Shown piece after piece: positions 1 through 9,380 of a stretch of DNA of 64,000 nt. The DNA lies in NCBI RefSeq assembly GCF_005222705.1, contig NZ_STGF01000026.1, positions 52,350-116,349 on the forward strand, read 5' to 3'. Positions within the stretch are counted from its first letter, which is position 1; each line of letters begins with the position of its first letter. A program made the position numbers and the translations under genes. Origin of the DNA: Paenibacillus sp. SY21-1. GTDB lineage: Bacteria > Bacillota > Bacilli > Paenibacillales > Paenibacillaceae. The notes under the pieces were generated by a model. It was not told the origin of the DNA and made no database searches. It saw only the letters and a list, made by a program, of their open reading frames with translations.

Positions 1-1363
1 GCCCCTGTCGCACCAGTTGCTCCGGTTGCTCCTGCTGCTCCTGTCGCTCCGGCCGTTCCGGTTGCTCCTGTTACACCTGTCGCTCCCTCTGCTCCTGTTG
101 CTCCTGTTGCTCCTGTCGCTCCGGCTATTCCTGTGGCTCCCGTCGCCCCTGTCGCACCAGCTGCTCCTGTCGCTCCGGCCGTTCCGGTTGCTCCTGTTGC
201 ACCTGTCGCTCCGGTTGTTCCTGTAGCTCCTGCCGTTCCGGTTGCCCCCGCTATCCCTGTCGCTCCGGCTGATCCCGTCGCACCTTGCACTCCTGTTGCG
301 CCTGTAGCTCCAGCCCCTGCCAGCAGCGTATAATCCGGCGATGTGCCCGGCGTTCCCGTTGGCGGCGCCGTATTTACCATGTAGGTGCTTCCACCGAAGG
401 TGACTACCTGACCCACTGGGTAGGTTGGCGACACTAAGGGATCAAATGCCACTACTCCGTCTAACCCTGCTCCCGTCGCTCCCGTTACACCTGTAGCACC
501 CGCTGTTCCCGTTGGCCCCGTAGCGCCTGTTGCTCCTGCCGACCCGGTTGCCCTATTGCACCTGTTGCCCCCGCTATCCCTGTCGCTCCGGCTGATCCCG
601 TCGCACCTTGCACTCCAGTTGCCCCTGTAGCTCCAGCCCCTGCCAGCAGCGTATAATCCGGCGATGTGCCCGGCGTTCCCGTTGGCGGCGCCGTATTTAC
701 CATGTAGGTGCTTCCACCGAAGGTGACTACCTGACCCACTGGATAGGTTGGCGACACTAAGGGATCAAACGCCACTACTCCGTCTAACCCTGCTCCCGTC
801 GCCCCCGTTACACCTGTAGCACCCGCTGTTCCCGTTGGTCCCGTACCGCCTGTTGCTCCTGCCGACCCGGTTGGTCCTATCGCACCTGTTGACCCGGCCG
901 TCCCTGTCACGCCAGCCGATCCCGTCGCACCTTGCGCCCCAGTTGCCCCTGTAGCCCCAGCCGCTGCCAGCAGCGTATAATCCGGCGATGTGCCCGGCGT
1001 TCCCGTTGGCGGCGCCGTATTTACCATGTAGGTGCTTCCTGCAGAAGTGACGATCTGACCTTCGGGGTAGGTTGGCGACACGATTGGATTAAATGTCGCC
1101 ACTCCCTCCAGCCCTATCCCCGTCGCTCCTGTCGGACCTGTCGGTCCGGTAGGTCCCGTTGCGCCGACGCCAGGTCCAGTTGGGCCTGTCGCCCCTACTG
1201 GACCGGCGGGGCCGATTGATCCTTGCACGCCTGGATTCCCTTGAATACCCTGAGGCCCAATGCTTCCTGCGACACCTTGCGGCCCGGTCGGGCCGGTTGG
1301 ACCTATCGGACCTGCCGGACCCTGAGGCCCTGGCGGTCCCGGCGGATTATGATGGCTGCCCAT
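1..1363 (-). pseudogene. collagen-like Gly-X-Y repeat protein, frameshifted, 3' part beyond the window
   Basis: The reading frame from ATG 1363 (ribosome site AAGGAG eight bases upstream) encodes MGSHHNPPGPPG followed by collagen-type G-X-Y triplets rich in GATG and GPTG. These alternate with about 50-residue non-collagen blocks ending in the motif PDYTLLA. Near 550 one base is missing relative to the parallel repeat copy at about 874, so the frame shifts and stops at 485. The collagen frame continues in another register down to base 1 and past the edge. Such proteins in spore formers usually coat the spore as exosporium-type filaments; that role is inferred. The shift could be real inactivation, phase variation or an assembly error in a repeat. 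Family call is certain, intactness is not. Confidence 0.85.
301..1110 (-). repeat. three 323/324-bp tandem modules inside the collagen-like gene
   Basis: The anchor CCTGTAG recurs at 301, 624 and 948, giving spacings of 323 and 324 bases. A 324-base period is 108 codons: one globular block (GSTYMVNTAPPTGTPGTSPD core) plus one collagen block. The first two copies are nearly identical; the third (starting about 948) is more diverged. The 323-base spacing marks the position of the single-base frameshift. Confidence 0.85.
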
Positions 1364-1590
1364 GTTCACCTCTCCTTAAACCCTAATGGAACGGGAAACG
1401 TTTTTATTGTGAGCATATGCCCCTTTGTGGTTTGAACATGACAGGATTCCATGTAAAAACTCCATATTTATAAAGTGTACGAGGCCTGTTAGTCCCATGG
1501 ACCAGCCCGTAACTTGTGTCGAGTATCTTGCTCTGCGGCATCGCACTATGAGACAATCTAGACGTTAAAATGTCTAAGGAGGGTATCATC

Positions 1591-2508
1591 TTGAGAACCA
1601 TTAAGCTTGGTACAAGCGCATTGGAAGTGCCCGTAATAGCGGTTGGGTGCATGCGCATTAATTCATTAAACAAATCGGAGGCAGAAACCTTCGTACAGAC
1701 GGCGCTTGAGCAAGGCGCAAATTTTTTTGAGCATGCGGATATTTATGGCGGAGGAACCTGTGAGGAGATTTTTGCGGATGCGGTACATATGAACGACAGC
1801 GTACGCGAAAAGCTCATCTTGCAGTCGAAATGCGGCATTCGCAAGGGGATGTTCGACTTTTCAAAAGAGCATATCCTGAGCTCGGTGGACGGTATTTTGC
1901 AGAGGCTGCGGACAGACTACCTGGATGTTCTGTTGCTGCACCGGCCGGATACGCTAGTGGAGCCGGAGGAAGTGGCCGAAGCGTTCGATCTGCTCCAAAG
2001 CTCAGGCAAAGTCCGGCACTTCGGAGTGTCGAACCAGAACCCGATGCAGATTCAGCTTTTGCAAAAGCATGTGAAACAACCGCTCGTAGCCAACCAGCTT
2101 CAGCTTAGCATCACGAACACGACCATGATGGACAGCGGATTTAACGTCAATATGGAAAATGAAGCCGCGGTTAACCGGGATGGCAGCATCCTCGATTTTT
2201 GCCGGTTGCATGATATTACGATTCAGCCGTGGTCGCCTTTCCAATATGGATTTTTCGAGGGCGTATTTCTGGATAATGAAAAGTTCCCGGAGCTTAATGC
2301 GCAGATCGATAAAGTGGCGGCAACGTACGGCGTAAGCAACACGACCATCGCCATCGCCTGGCTGCTCCGTCACCCTGCCAACATGCAGCCGGTCATCGGC
2401 ACGATGAACCTGCAACGTCTGATCGATTGCTGCAAAGCGAGCGACATTCGTCTTACGCGCGAAGAGTGGTATGCCATTTACCGCGCAGCAGGCAACATTT
2501 TGCCCTAA
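1591..2508 (+). CDS. aldo/keto reductase, YcsN/YdhF-like
   Basis: Predicted 305-residue NAD(P)H-dependent oxidoreductase with the (beta/alpha)8 aldo/keto reductase fold, cytosolic, natural substrate unknown. The YdhF-type signature HADIYGGG lies near residue 48, the catalytic Lys in LQSKCGIR and His in LLLHRPD; C-terminal GTMNLQRL is the cofactor-binding end. The position normally Asp in FDHADIYG is Glu here (FEHADIYG), which deserves a check against the family. Start: ATG 1570 is possible, but AAGGAGGG lies within that extension and places TTG 1591 seven to eight bases downstream, so TTG is preferred. Monocistronic; only a weak hairpin (2625-2644) with a T-rich tail follows. Confidence 0.88.
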   Translation: MRTIKLGTSALEVPVIAVGCMRINSLNKSEAETFVQTALEQGANFFEHADIYGGGTCEEIFADAVHMNDSVREKLILQSKCGIRKGMFDFSKEHILSSVDGILQRLRTDYLDVLLLHRPDTLVEPEEVAEAFDLLQSSGKVRHFGVSNQNPMQIQLLQKHVKQPLVANQLQLSITNTTMMDSGFNVNMENEAAVNRDGSILDFCRLHDITIQPWSPFQYGFFEGVFLDNEKFPELNAQIDKVAATYGVSNTTIAIAWLLRHPANMQPVIGTMNLQRLIDCCKASDIRLTREEWYAIYRAAGNILP

Positions 2509-2920
2509 ACACGCCTATACTCTCTAACAGACGTCTATAGACCGCATACTTAGCGCTTGCTGGACGAATCTTGTTCAAGATACAAAAAGCGAGGGCCTCG
2601 AACTATGAAAACAGCAATGCAAACAAGCGAAAAGAAGATCGCTTAGTCTCTTTTTAAGGTTCATCACCAATCGTGGCAATCCGATGGCGGACTCGCTTGT
2701 GACATGAAGGCGTGCTCGGATACGGCCAAGCCCTTAACGGCCTTGCCTTTCCGAGTTTGCCTTGCATGGCGTTGGATGCCGATGCAGCTTGCTCCGTTAA
2801 ATCGTTCTGTTTCTGCTAAACAGCTGATGGCCAACCGACCGTCGCCCAATTAGAGCAAAGCCGTTCGCCTTACAGAAACGCAAGTGGTTGCGGGAAAAGC
2901 AAAACTGGCCGGCTAACTCT
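2509..2920. other. 412-bp intergenic stretch without a supportable gene
   Basis: Between convergent genes. Contains a weak hairpin AAGCGA/TCGCTT at 2625-2644 followed by TCTCTTTTT that may end the reductase transcript. The minus strand around 2840-2880 has AACGGCTTTGC and ATTGGGCG, both also found in the dispersed repeat at 14991-15050, so it may hold a degraded copy. A 61-codon minus-strand frame here has no convincing ribosome site. Confidence 0.4.
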
Positions 2921-3664
2921 CTATTTAACGAGACGCAATTGATTCCTATCGATTTTCCACGTAGAAAGCTGACCTTGAGTAACTTCTGCTTGAAACGTAT
3001 GGCTTAGGGTATCATACATGACTATATTAGCATTCATAATTTCGTTTAGATTTGCGCTCAACAGCGAATTGTTCTCCATTTTGAAGACGGTTGTTTCTGC
3101 CGCTGTGCCTACGGTAGCCACTATTTCCTTCAATCCGTCTTGATCCAGATCCGCTTCAATGGTATTTGCCTCGATGTGCAAAAGGGTAGGCGGGGATGTG
3201 GTTAGTGACACATAATCCGATATCGGGGAGTTTGATCCAACTGAACCCGTCACCTTGATATAGGTTTGACCGAAGGCTTCAATTGCAGTTATGGAATAGT
3301 CGCCGGCTCCTTCATATCCAATCTGTCCGATTTCATAGCTTCCTTCCTTAGTTTGGAGAGCGGCATACCACATTTGTTCAACGTCTTTCTTTTCATAGAC
3401 CACTATCGTGGCTTCCTCCAGCTTTTGACTTTCCAATTGTATAAATGTTTCTATATCATTAATTTCGGTTAGCGGCGCAGCTATGGCAGTAGGCGTATAG
3501 CTCACTTCATATGCTTTGTTTTCGGATATCGAAGTTGTAGTGGCAAGTTGTTCCGTCGAACTTGCACGCTCCGTTGTTGAAGGGAAAGAAGCTGGCTCTG
3601 AAGCAGGAGTACTGCATCCTGTCAAAATACCTAACACAACAAATGTCACTGCTGCTTTTTTCAT
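2921..3664 (-). CDS. predicted lipoprotein of unknown function
   Basis: A 247-residue secreted lipoprotein. The start MKKAAVTFVV at 3664 has AAGGAG nine bases upstream and a typical lipobox LTGC with Cys about residue 17, followed by a Ser/Thr/Ala-rich linker of about 30 residues. The mature part is acidic, alternates beta-rich segments, and contains an Asp-rich stretch (EADLDQDGLKE) resembling an FG-GAP/EF-hand-like calcium loop. No enzyme motif was recognised. It stands alone, convergent with the aldo/keto reductase. An upstream in-frame start at 3709 would add 15 residues ahead of the signal peptide and is unlikely. Confidence 0.7.
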   Translation of the reverse strand: MKKAAVTFVVLGILTGCSTPASEPASFPSTTERASSTEQLATTTSISENKAYEVSYTPTAIAAPLTEINDIETFIQLESQKLEEATIVVYEKKDVEQMWYAALQTKEGSYEIGQIGYEGAGDYSITAIEAFGQTYIKVTGSVGSNSPISDYVSLTTSPPTLLHIEANTIEADLDQDGLKEIVATVGTAAETTVFKMENNSLLSANLNEIMNANIVMYDTLSHTFQAEVTQGQLSTWKIDRNQLRLVK

Positions 3665-3803
3665 AAAATCCGGCTCCTTCAAAAGTTTTGCTTTTAACCT
3701 GTTCGACAATCGGTTAATAAATCCTCGTTATAACTGGCTTTTACTATCCATGCAGTCCGCCGTCTTCCTCTCCCAAGCACGCAAACGCCTACAGTCTCCA
3801 AGC

Positions 3804-3849
3804 GCAAAAAAAGACCGGGACTTACGCATGCAGCGTTCGTCCCGGTCTT
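3804..3849 (-). terminator. intrinsic terminator of fbaA
   Basis: Perfect 11-bp stem AAGACCGGGAC / GTCCCGGTCTT (3811-3821 with 3839-3849), followed on the minus strand by seven T residues. It lies about 115 bases after the fbaA stop. Confidence 0.92.
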
Positions 3850-3964
3850 GTCCAATTCTAAGCATAAATGAAGAAGCACGCTTATCATCGTCTTTTACAT
3901 TTCAGCGCTGCACAAGCTCTGCCGCCAGAAGACGTCAGGAGCCGATTTCGCTTGTCCAACAAAA

Positions 3965-4822
3965 TTAAGCTTTGTTCGAGGAACCGAATTCGCGCATTTT
4001 GCCTTGAACTGTAGCTTTGATTGCATCGCGGCCTGGAGCAAGGAATTTACGCGGATCGTATACTTCGGAATCCTTAGTCAGGATTTCGCGAGCAACTTTT
4101 GTAAATGCGATTTGGTTCTCCGTGTTAACATTGATTTTGGCTGTACCAAGCGAGATCGAACGTTTGATGTGCTCGGTAGGGATGCCTGTACCGCCGTGAA
4201 GAACCAATGGCAGCTTGATTGTCTGGCAAATTTCTTCCATTTCTTTAAAGCCCAGGTTCGGCTCGCCTTTGTAAGGGCCGTGTACGGAACCAAGAGCAGG
4301 CGCCAGACAGTCGATGCCTGTACGTTCTACAAGCTCTTTGCACTCTTGCGGATCAGCGTAGATTACGCCGTCAGCGATAACGTCATCCTCTTGACCGCCG
4401 ACTGTTCCAAGCTCAGCTTCAACGGAAACGCCGCGCTCATGCGCGTAAGCAACAACCTCGGAAGTCGTTTTAACGTTCTCCTCAAACGGGGAGTGGGAAG
4501 CGTCGATCATTACGGAAGTGAAGCCAGCGTCGATCGCAGCTTTACATTTCTCAAAGCTGGAACCGTGGTCCAGATGGATAGCTACAGGAACTGTAATTTT
4601 CATTTCTTCGATCAGGGATTTAACGATTGAAGTTACAACCGTGAAACCTCCCATGTAACGTGCAGCACCTTCGGAAACGCCAAGAATAACCGGCGACTGC
4701 TCTTCTTGAGCGGCAGCAAGAATCGCTTGCGTCCATTCCAGGTTGTTAATGTTGAATTGACCAACTGCGTAACCTTCCTGCAAACCTTTGATCAGCATTT
4801 CTTTCATTGAAACCAAAGCCAT
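3965..4822 (-). CDS. fbaA: fructose-1,6-bisphosphate aldolase, class II
   Basis: Zinc-dependent aldolase of glycolysis and gluconeogenesis, cleaving fructose-1,6-bisphosphate to dihydroxyacetone phosphate and glyceraldehyde-3-phosphate in the cytosol. The 285 residues match the Bacillus FbaA length. Visible active-site elements are AIHLDHGSSF (catalytic Asp and zinc His), EAELGTVGGQED, the zinc His in SVHGPYKG and the zinc His in LHGGTGIP. Start ATG 4822 has GAGGAGG seven to eight bases upstream. It has its own terminator at 3804-3849 and about 325 bases of upstream DNA, so it is probably monocistronic; the upstream DNA contains one copy of a dispersed repeat. High confidence. Confidence 0.96.
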   Translation of the reverse strand: MALVSMKEMLIKGLQEGYAVGQFNINNLEWTQAILAAAQEEQSPVILGVSEGAARYMGGFTVVTSIVKSLIEEMKITVPVAIHLDHGSSFEKCKAAIDAGFTSVMIDASHSPFEENVKTTSEVVAYAHERGVSVEAELGTVGGQEDDVIADGVIYADPQECKELVERTGIDCLAPALGSVHGPYKGEPNLGFKEMEEICQTIKLPLVLHGGTGIPTEHIKRSISLGTAKINVNTENQIAFTKVAREILTKDSEVYDPRKFLAPGRDAIKATVQGKMREFGSSNKA

Positions 4823-4935
4823 GTTGAATCCTCCTCTTGAATAATTGCAGTGTACTGACTTGATCTTTCAATCATACCCAATTCGCCTGCAGATTAATAT
4901 GCGTCCGCATTCTGCAGCTTTACAGGCACCAAGCG

Positions 4936-5032
4936 CAACGGCTAAAGCCGTCCCTTTGGCGGCATAAGCTAACGTTTCGCGTAGAAATATAAGACATGTA
5001 TAAGCGCAAAACTTATAAATTCCTATATTTGA
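4936..5032. repeat. dispersed intergenic repeat, copy A
   Basis: Palindrome ACGGCTAAAGCCGT, then GGCGGC..AAGCTAACGTTTCGCGT, then an arm pair AAATATA (4985) and TATATTT (5024). It aligns over most of its length with copies B (14991-15050) and C (40061-40200). Located upstream of fbaA and beyond the end of the aldehyde dehydrogenase gene. Confidence 0.6.
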
Positions 5033-5149
5033 ACGGAATGGGCTGTTCCTCGTTCACGTTCTACTTGTCAGACTACATGTTATCACAAATTTTGCTGTAA
5101 GACTACCTGTTGCAGCGCCCTCCAAGGGCTATGAAATCGTGAGAACGCT

Positions 5150-6592
5150 TCATTTCCTTAAATGGATGGCAATCAGCTTCAGCTGCGTCATTTCCTCGAC
5201 GGCGTAAGCGACTCCCTCTGTTCCCTTGCCGCTGTCCTTGACGCCGCCATAAGGCATTTGATCGGTCCTGAAGGTCGGGATGTCGTTAATGACGACGCCT
5301 CCGGCCTCCAATTCAAGCGCAGCCGCCATAGCATGATGAATATTCGCCGTATAGATGCCCGCCTGCAATCCGTACCGGGACTCATTGATCGCCCGTACAG
5401 CTTCCTCCAGCTCATCGAACGGCATAATGACCGCCACAGGTCCAAAAATCTCCTCTGACCAAACCTTGGCGGAGCGAGGTACGTCGGTCAAAACCGTTGC
5501 CGCGAATATATGGTTCCCTTCTCCCTCCACCATGCGCCCGCCGGCAACGACGGAGGCGCCCGATGCCGCCGCTTCCTCGACCCAGGCCGCGACTCTATGC
5601 GCTGCCTTCTCGGAAATAAGCGAGGTCAGCTCGGTCTTGTCATCCAGCGGAGCGCCCACGGAAAGCTGCTTGGCGGCTTGAGCGAAGCGCGCTGCAAAAT
5701 CCTCGTAGAGCGAGCGATGCACGAGAATCCGCTGCAACGAAATACAGACTTGCCCGTTGTAGGCATAAGCCCCTGCAACGCATCGGGCAAGAATGTCATC
5801 TATATTCGTTCCTTCATCAATAATGAGCGCGCTGTTGGAGCCAAGCTCCAGCGTCGTCCGCCGCAAGCCTGCATGCCGCTGGATCAGTTCGCCTACCGCA
5901 TGGCTTCCGGTGAAGCTTACCTTTTTGACAAGCGGGTGTGAGCTGAGCTTTTCCCCCAGCTCCGCTCCTTTTCCCGTCACAATAGCAAGGACGCCGGCAG
6001 GCAAGCCCGCTTCTGCGAACAGCTCCGCCAGCACCAGCGCGCTAATCGGCGTCTGCTCCGCAGGCTTTACAACGACGGCATTGCCTGCGGCAAGCGCCGG
6101 ACCAACCTTGTGCGCAACAAGATTGAACGGAAAGTTGAACGGGGTAATGGCCGTTACCACGCCGATCGGAGTGCGCACCGTGAATCCGATTTTTCCTTGG
6201 CCGCCCTCTGCCGCGTCCATCGCTACCTGCTCTCCGGTAATATTCTTCGCCGCTTCCGCGGAAAAACGGTACGTTTCCACCGTGCGGGCGATTTCCGCCC
6301 GGGCCGCCGTCATCGGCTTTGCCGCTTCGCGTGCAATGATTCCCGCCAATTCCTCCCGTCTCGCTTCAATCGCCTCCGCCACGCGGAACAGAATGCGGCT
6401 GCGCTGCGACGCAGGCATCCGTTTATAGCTTTCGTACGCAGCATGCGCTTCTACGATCGCCTCCTCCGCCTCCGCGGGCGTCGCCTGCGCGATCAACGCA
6501 AGCTCCTCGCCGTTATACGGCGCATACAGCATTTCATATTGCTCCGCCTGTCTCCATTTGCCGCCAATCCATAAGTCGTAGCGTTTGAGCAT
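5150..6592 (-). CDS. NAD(P)-dependent aldehyde dehydrogenase
   Basis: A 480-residue cytosolic aldehyde dehydrogenase that oxidises an aldehyde to the acid; substrate not predictable by eye. Landmarks in order: TPFNFPFNLVAHKVGPALA and VVVKPAEQTP (cofactor binding), SFTGSHAVG (Rossmann turn), the general-base Glu in TTLELGSNSA, and the nucleophile Cys in YNGQVCISLQ, then EEIFGPVA and the oligomerisation tail. The sequence style is that of lactaldehyde/succinate-semialdehyde/non-phosphorylating glyceraldehyde-3-phosphate dehydrogenases. ATG 6592 is chosen over 6622 because AGGAG sits eight bases upstream. Divergent from the PBP gene, with about 190 bases between them. Confidence 0.92.
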   Translation of the reverse strand: MLKRYDLWIGGKWRQAEQYEMLYAPYNGEELALIAQATPAEAEEAIVEAHAAYESYKRMPASQRSRILFRVAEAIEARREELAGIIAREAAKPMTAARAEIARTVETYRFSAEAAKNITGEQVAMDAAEGGQGKIGFTVRTPIGVVTAITPFNFPFNLVAHKVGPALAAGNAVVVKPAEQTPISALVLAELFAEAGLPAGVLAIVTGKGAELGEKLSSHPLVKKVSFTGSHAVGELIQRHAGLRRTTLELGSNSALIIDEGTNIDDILARCVAGAYAYNGQVCISLQRILVHRSLYEDFAARFAQAAKQLSVGAPLDDKTELTSLISEKAAHRVAAWVEEAAASGASVVAGGRMVEGEGNHIFAATVLTDVPRSAKVWSEEIFGPVAVIMPFDELEEAVRAINESRYGLQAGIYTANIHHAMAAALELEAGGVVINDIPTFRTDQMPYGGVKDSGKGTEGVAYAVEEMTQLKLIAIHLRK

Positions 6593-6785
6593 CTTTATCG
6601 CTCCTCTCTGAGCTTTTGCCAATTTCCTGTTTCAGCCTTGCAGGCTACCCTTCTCATACAAGAATACATGCAATCGCCCCTCGCGCAAAATAACGGCAAT
6701 AGCTCGCATGTACGGCGAGAATAATATCTTCCTCCTTTTTCCATACTAAAGAAAAAGAAAGACTGCGCAGAAGGGAGCCCGCTCC

Positions 6786-8888
6786 ATGAAAAAAAACGCA
6801 ACCCGGCAGGGCAAGCCTCGCCGCCGCCCTGTCTTCCCTGCGATAACCGAAAAATATATGCGGCCCGTGCTGCGTCTCAAGCAGGGATTGCGCTTGGCCG
6901 CTGCCGCAGTTGTGCTGCTGGTGCTGACCGCCATCGGTACGCTTGTTTATTTGGGCACCCATGCTCTTCCTGTAACGATGATCAGCCAAACCTCGCAGAT
7001 GCTCGACTTGAACGGGAACGTAATCGACACCTTTCATGCCGGCGAGAACAGGCGCTCTGTTCCGCTTGAGGAGATTTCGCACCATGTCGTCAACGCTACG
7101 CTCGCAATAGAGGATCGGCGCTTCTACGATCACCGCGGCTTTGATCTAAAAGGAGTCGCGCGCGCTGTAGTCGTAAACGTCGGGAGCATGTCCGCCAGAC
7201 AAGGGGCAAGCACGCTTACCCAGCAGCTGGCCCGCAACCTGTATTTGACCCATGAGCGAACCTGGCAGCGCAAAATGAAAGAAGCCATGTATACGGTGCA
7301 GCTTGAAATGAAATATACGAAAGACGAAATTCTGGGCATGTATTTGAACCAGATTTATTATGGCCACGGCTCCTACGGCATTGAAGCGGCCTCCATGATG
7401 TATTTTGACAAACACGCGTCCGAGCTGACCTTGGCCGAAAGCGCCATGCTGGCCGGCATTCCGAAAGGGCCCAAATATTATTCGCCCTATCTGAATATGA
7501 AGAACGCCAAGGATCGGCAATTAACGATTTTGCAAGCCATGGTAGAAGGCGGCTCCATTACCGCCGAGCAAGCCGAGGATGCCTACCGGGAGCTGTTGCC
7601 GTTCCAGAAGCTCGGCTCGGGCGAGCATGAGGGCTTTGCTCCTTATTTCCGCGATTACGTAAGGCAGGTTGCCGTGGAGCGGCTCGGCATTCAACCGCAG
7701 CTGCTGAACGAAGGCGGACTTACGATTTATACGACGCTAGATCCGACAGCGCAAGCCGCCGCAGAGGAGGTCGTCAAGGAGTCGATGCCTGCAAGCTCCG
7801 GGCAGCAGGCCGCGCTCATTTCCATTGATCCGCGTACCGGCTACATTAAGGCGATGGTCGGAGGCACCGATTACAAAACCAACCAGTACAATCGCGTCTT
7901 CGCCAAAACAAGGCAGCCCGGCTCCTCCTTCAAGCCGTTCGTCTATTTAACGGCGCTTCAGAGCGGCTATATGACGCCGGTCACACGCTTCAAGAGCGAG
8001 CCGACCGTTTTCACCTACGATGAAGGACGCCAAACGTACGAGCCGCGCAATTATGGCGATAAATATGCAGGCGATTACATCGATATGCGACGCGCGCTCG
8101 CAAGCTCGGACAATATTTACGCGGTGAACACGATTATGACCGTAGGGGCGGAGAAAGTCATTGAAACGGCGCGCAGCCTCGGCATTGACAGCCCGATGAG
8201 GCCGTTGCCCTCGCTGGCCCTCGGCACGTATCCCGTCAGTCCCTTTGAAATGGCTTCCGCCTTCTCCGCCTTCGCGAACGAAGGCGTACGAATGGAGCCT
8301 ACCGCCATTGTGAAGATTGAAGACCGCAACGGACGGGTATTATATGAAGAGAAGCCGAAGGCGATACAGGCACTCACCGCTCCGCAAGCATACGTGCTGA
8401 CGAGCCTAATGGAGAGCGTGTTCGATGAAGGCGGAACCGCCCATCGCGTCGCCTCTGCGCTTCGCAGGCCCGTTGCCGGGAAGACGGGTACAACGGCTAC
8501 GGACGCTTGGCTCGTCGGCTACACGCCCGAGCTGGCAACCGCCGTATGGGTCGGCTACGACAAGGACCGCAAGCTCACGGTGGCGGAGGCGTACCGGGCT
8601 GCGCCGATATTCGCCAAATTCACGGAGCAGGCTCTTGCCTCTATCCCGCCCAAGGCTTTCCCGATTCCGGAAGGCGTCGTCGAAGCGTATATCGAGCCGT
8701 CCAGCGGCAAGCTTGCCGCCGACACCTGTCCAAGCAGAAGGCTTGAAACCTTCCTCGCCGGCACGCTGCCTAATGAGGTTTGCGGCGAAGCCGCTGCTCC
8801 CGTTGACCGTGAGGACAAGACCGAGCGGCCTGACGAGCATAGACAACGATCCTGGTGGTCGGATTTTAAGCGTTGGTGGACGGAATAA
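6786..8888 (+). CDS. pbpG: bifunctional penicillin-binding protein, PbpG (PBP2d)-like
   Basis: A 700-residue class A penicillin-binding protein that polymerises lipid II and cross-links peptidoglycan on the outer face of the membrane. One N-terminal membrane anchor (about residues 38-60) precedes a GT51 domain with EDRRFYDHRGFD, the motif GASTLTQQLARNLYLT, and YLNQIYYGHGSYGIEAA. The transpeptidase domain has SSFK (catalytic Ser in RQPGSSFKPF), SSDN, and KTGTT. The overall pattern, including PSLALGTYPVSP, resembles Bacillus subtilis PbpG, which acts in spore germ-cell-wall synthesis under sigma F/G. PbpF is the alternative. Start ATG 6786 with GAAGGGAG eight bases before. No terminator was seen after the stop. 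Confidence 0.9.
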   Translation: MKKNATRQGKPRRRPVFPAITEKYMRPVLRLKQGLRLAAAAVVLLVLTAIGTLVYLGTHALPVTMISQTSQMLDLNGNVIDTFHAGENRRSVPLEEISHHVVNATLAIEDRRFYDHRGFDLKGVARAVVVNVGSMSARQGASTLTQQLARNLYLTHERTWQRKMKEAMYTVQLEMKYTKDEILGMYLNQIYYGHGSYGIEAASMMYFDKHASELTLAESAMLAGIPKGPKYYSPYLNMKNAKDRQLTILQAMVEGGSITAEQAEDAYRELLPFQKLGSGEHEGFAPYFRDYVRQVAVERLGIQPQLLNEGGLTIYTTLDPTAQAAAEEVVKESMPASSGQQAALISIDPRTGYIKAMVGGTDYKTNQYNRVFAKTRQPGSSFKPFVYLTALQSGYMTPVTRFKSEPTVFTYDEGRQTYEPRNYGDKYAGDYIDMRRALASSDNIYAVNTIMTVGAEKVIETARSLGIDSPMRPLPSLALGTYPVSPFEMASAFSAFANEGVRMEPTAIVKIEDRNGRVLYEEKPKAIQALTAPQAYVLTSLMESVFDEGGTAHRVASALRRPVAGKTGTTATDAWLVGYTPELATAVWVGYDKDRKLTVAEAYRAAPIFAKFTEQALASIPPKAFPIPEGVVEAYIEPSSGKLAADTCPSRRLETFLAGTLPNEVCGEAAAPVDREDKTERPDEHRQRSWWSDFKRWWTE

Positions 8889-8956
8889 CCGGCCTTTGCT
8901 TTTACCGAGGCCTGCGCACATTTTTGTCGGAAATATGATCAAAAAGTGAATTTTCT

Positions 8957-8986
8957 TTGAACAAACGCATAAACTTGTGGTATACT
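8957..8986 (+). promoter_or_regulatory. sigma-A promoter of the small membrane protein gene
   Basis: TTGAAC (8957-8962), 18-bp spacer, TATACT (8981-8986), 40 bases before the start codon of the downstream gene. Confidence 0.7.
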
Positions 8987-9026
8987 GTGTGTAAGAAAAC
9001 ACTTACAAATGATCGGAGTGTTGATT

Positions 9027-9308
9027 ATGACAACTAAAACCGCCACAATCAGCCAGGCTACGCCTGTTAAATCAGATGTTTCCCGCCTAGTCAAGGCGAC
9101 AACTGCAATTGCTTGGGTCATCCTTGCAATCGGATTTACAATGTGTCTGCTTAATATCAACCATTTCAGCGACAAAAACGTAGGGCTGATGGTCGGACTC
9201 GGCTTTATGGTCGGCAGCGTTCACATTTACGTCATCGGTACAGCAATCGGTTTGGTTCATGCCCGCCGTAATCAGGAGCGCAACTCATCGCCTGGCGACA
9301 GTCATTAA
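9027..9308 (+). CDS. small two-TM membrane protein, unknown function
   Basis: A 93-residue protein with two hydrophobic segments (about residues 25-45 and 54-76), a Thr/Ser-rich N-terminus and a polar, positively charged tail (HARRNQERN). No family was recognised. ATG 9027 is preferred over ATG 9009 because CGGAG sits eight to nine bases upstream of 9027 and inside the longer version. It has its own sigma-A-type promoter (8957-8986) and a strong terminator (9334-9370), so it is a stand-alone, probably vegetatively expressed unit. Confidence 0.75.
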   Translation: MTTKTATISQATPVKSDVSRLVKATTAIAWVILAIGFTMCLLNINHFSDKNVGLMVGLGFMVGSVHIYVIGTAIGLVHARRNQERNSSPGDSH

Positions 9309-9333
9309 TGAGTGAATGAACGGGAATACAACA

Positions 9334-9370
9334 AATAACGTATAAGCGACAGAGCTTATACGTTATTTTT
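9334..9370 (+). terminator. intrinsic terminator after the small membrane protein gene
   Basis: Perfect 14-bp stem AATAACGTATAAGC / GCTTATACGTTATT with a six-base loop, ending in TTTTT. The A/T-rich base may also let it serve the convergent deacetylase gene. Confidence 0.9.
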
Positions 9371-9380
9371 GTTATGGCCG

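Noticed and set aside
1..1386. Several plus-strand frames of Ala/Pro/Val or Leu repeats in the collagen gene, and the appearance of a repeat array that could be mistaken for CRISPR
   Set aside because: They are antisense shadows of the Gly-X-Y codons; the periodicity is 9 bases within and 324 bases between coding modules, with no constant repeat/unique spacer pattern.
2664..2849. 61-codon minus-strand frame between the aldo/keto reductase and the lipoprotein gene
   Set aside because: No ribosome site, no recognisable domain, composition like surrounding non-coding DNA.
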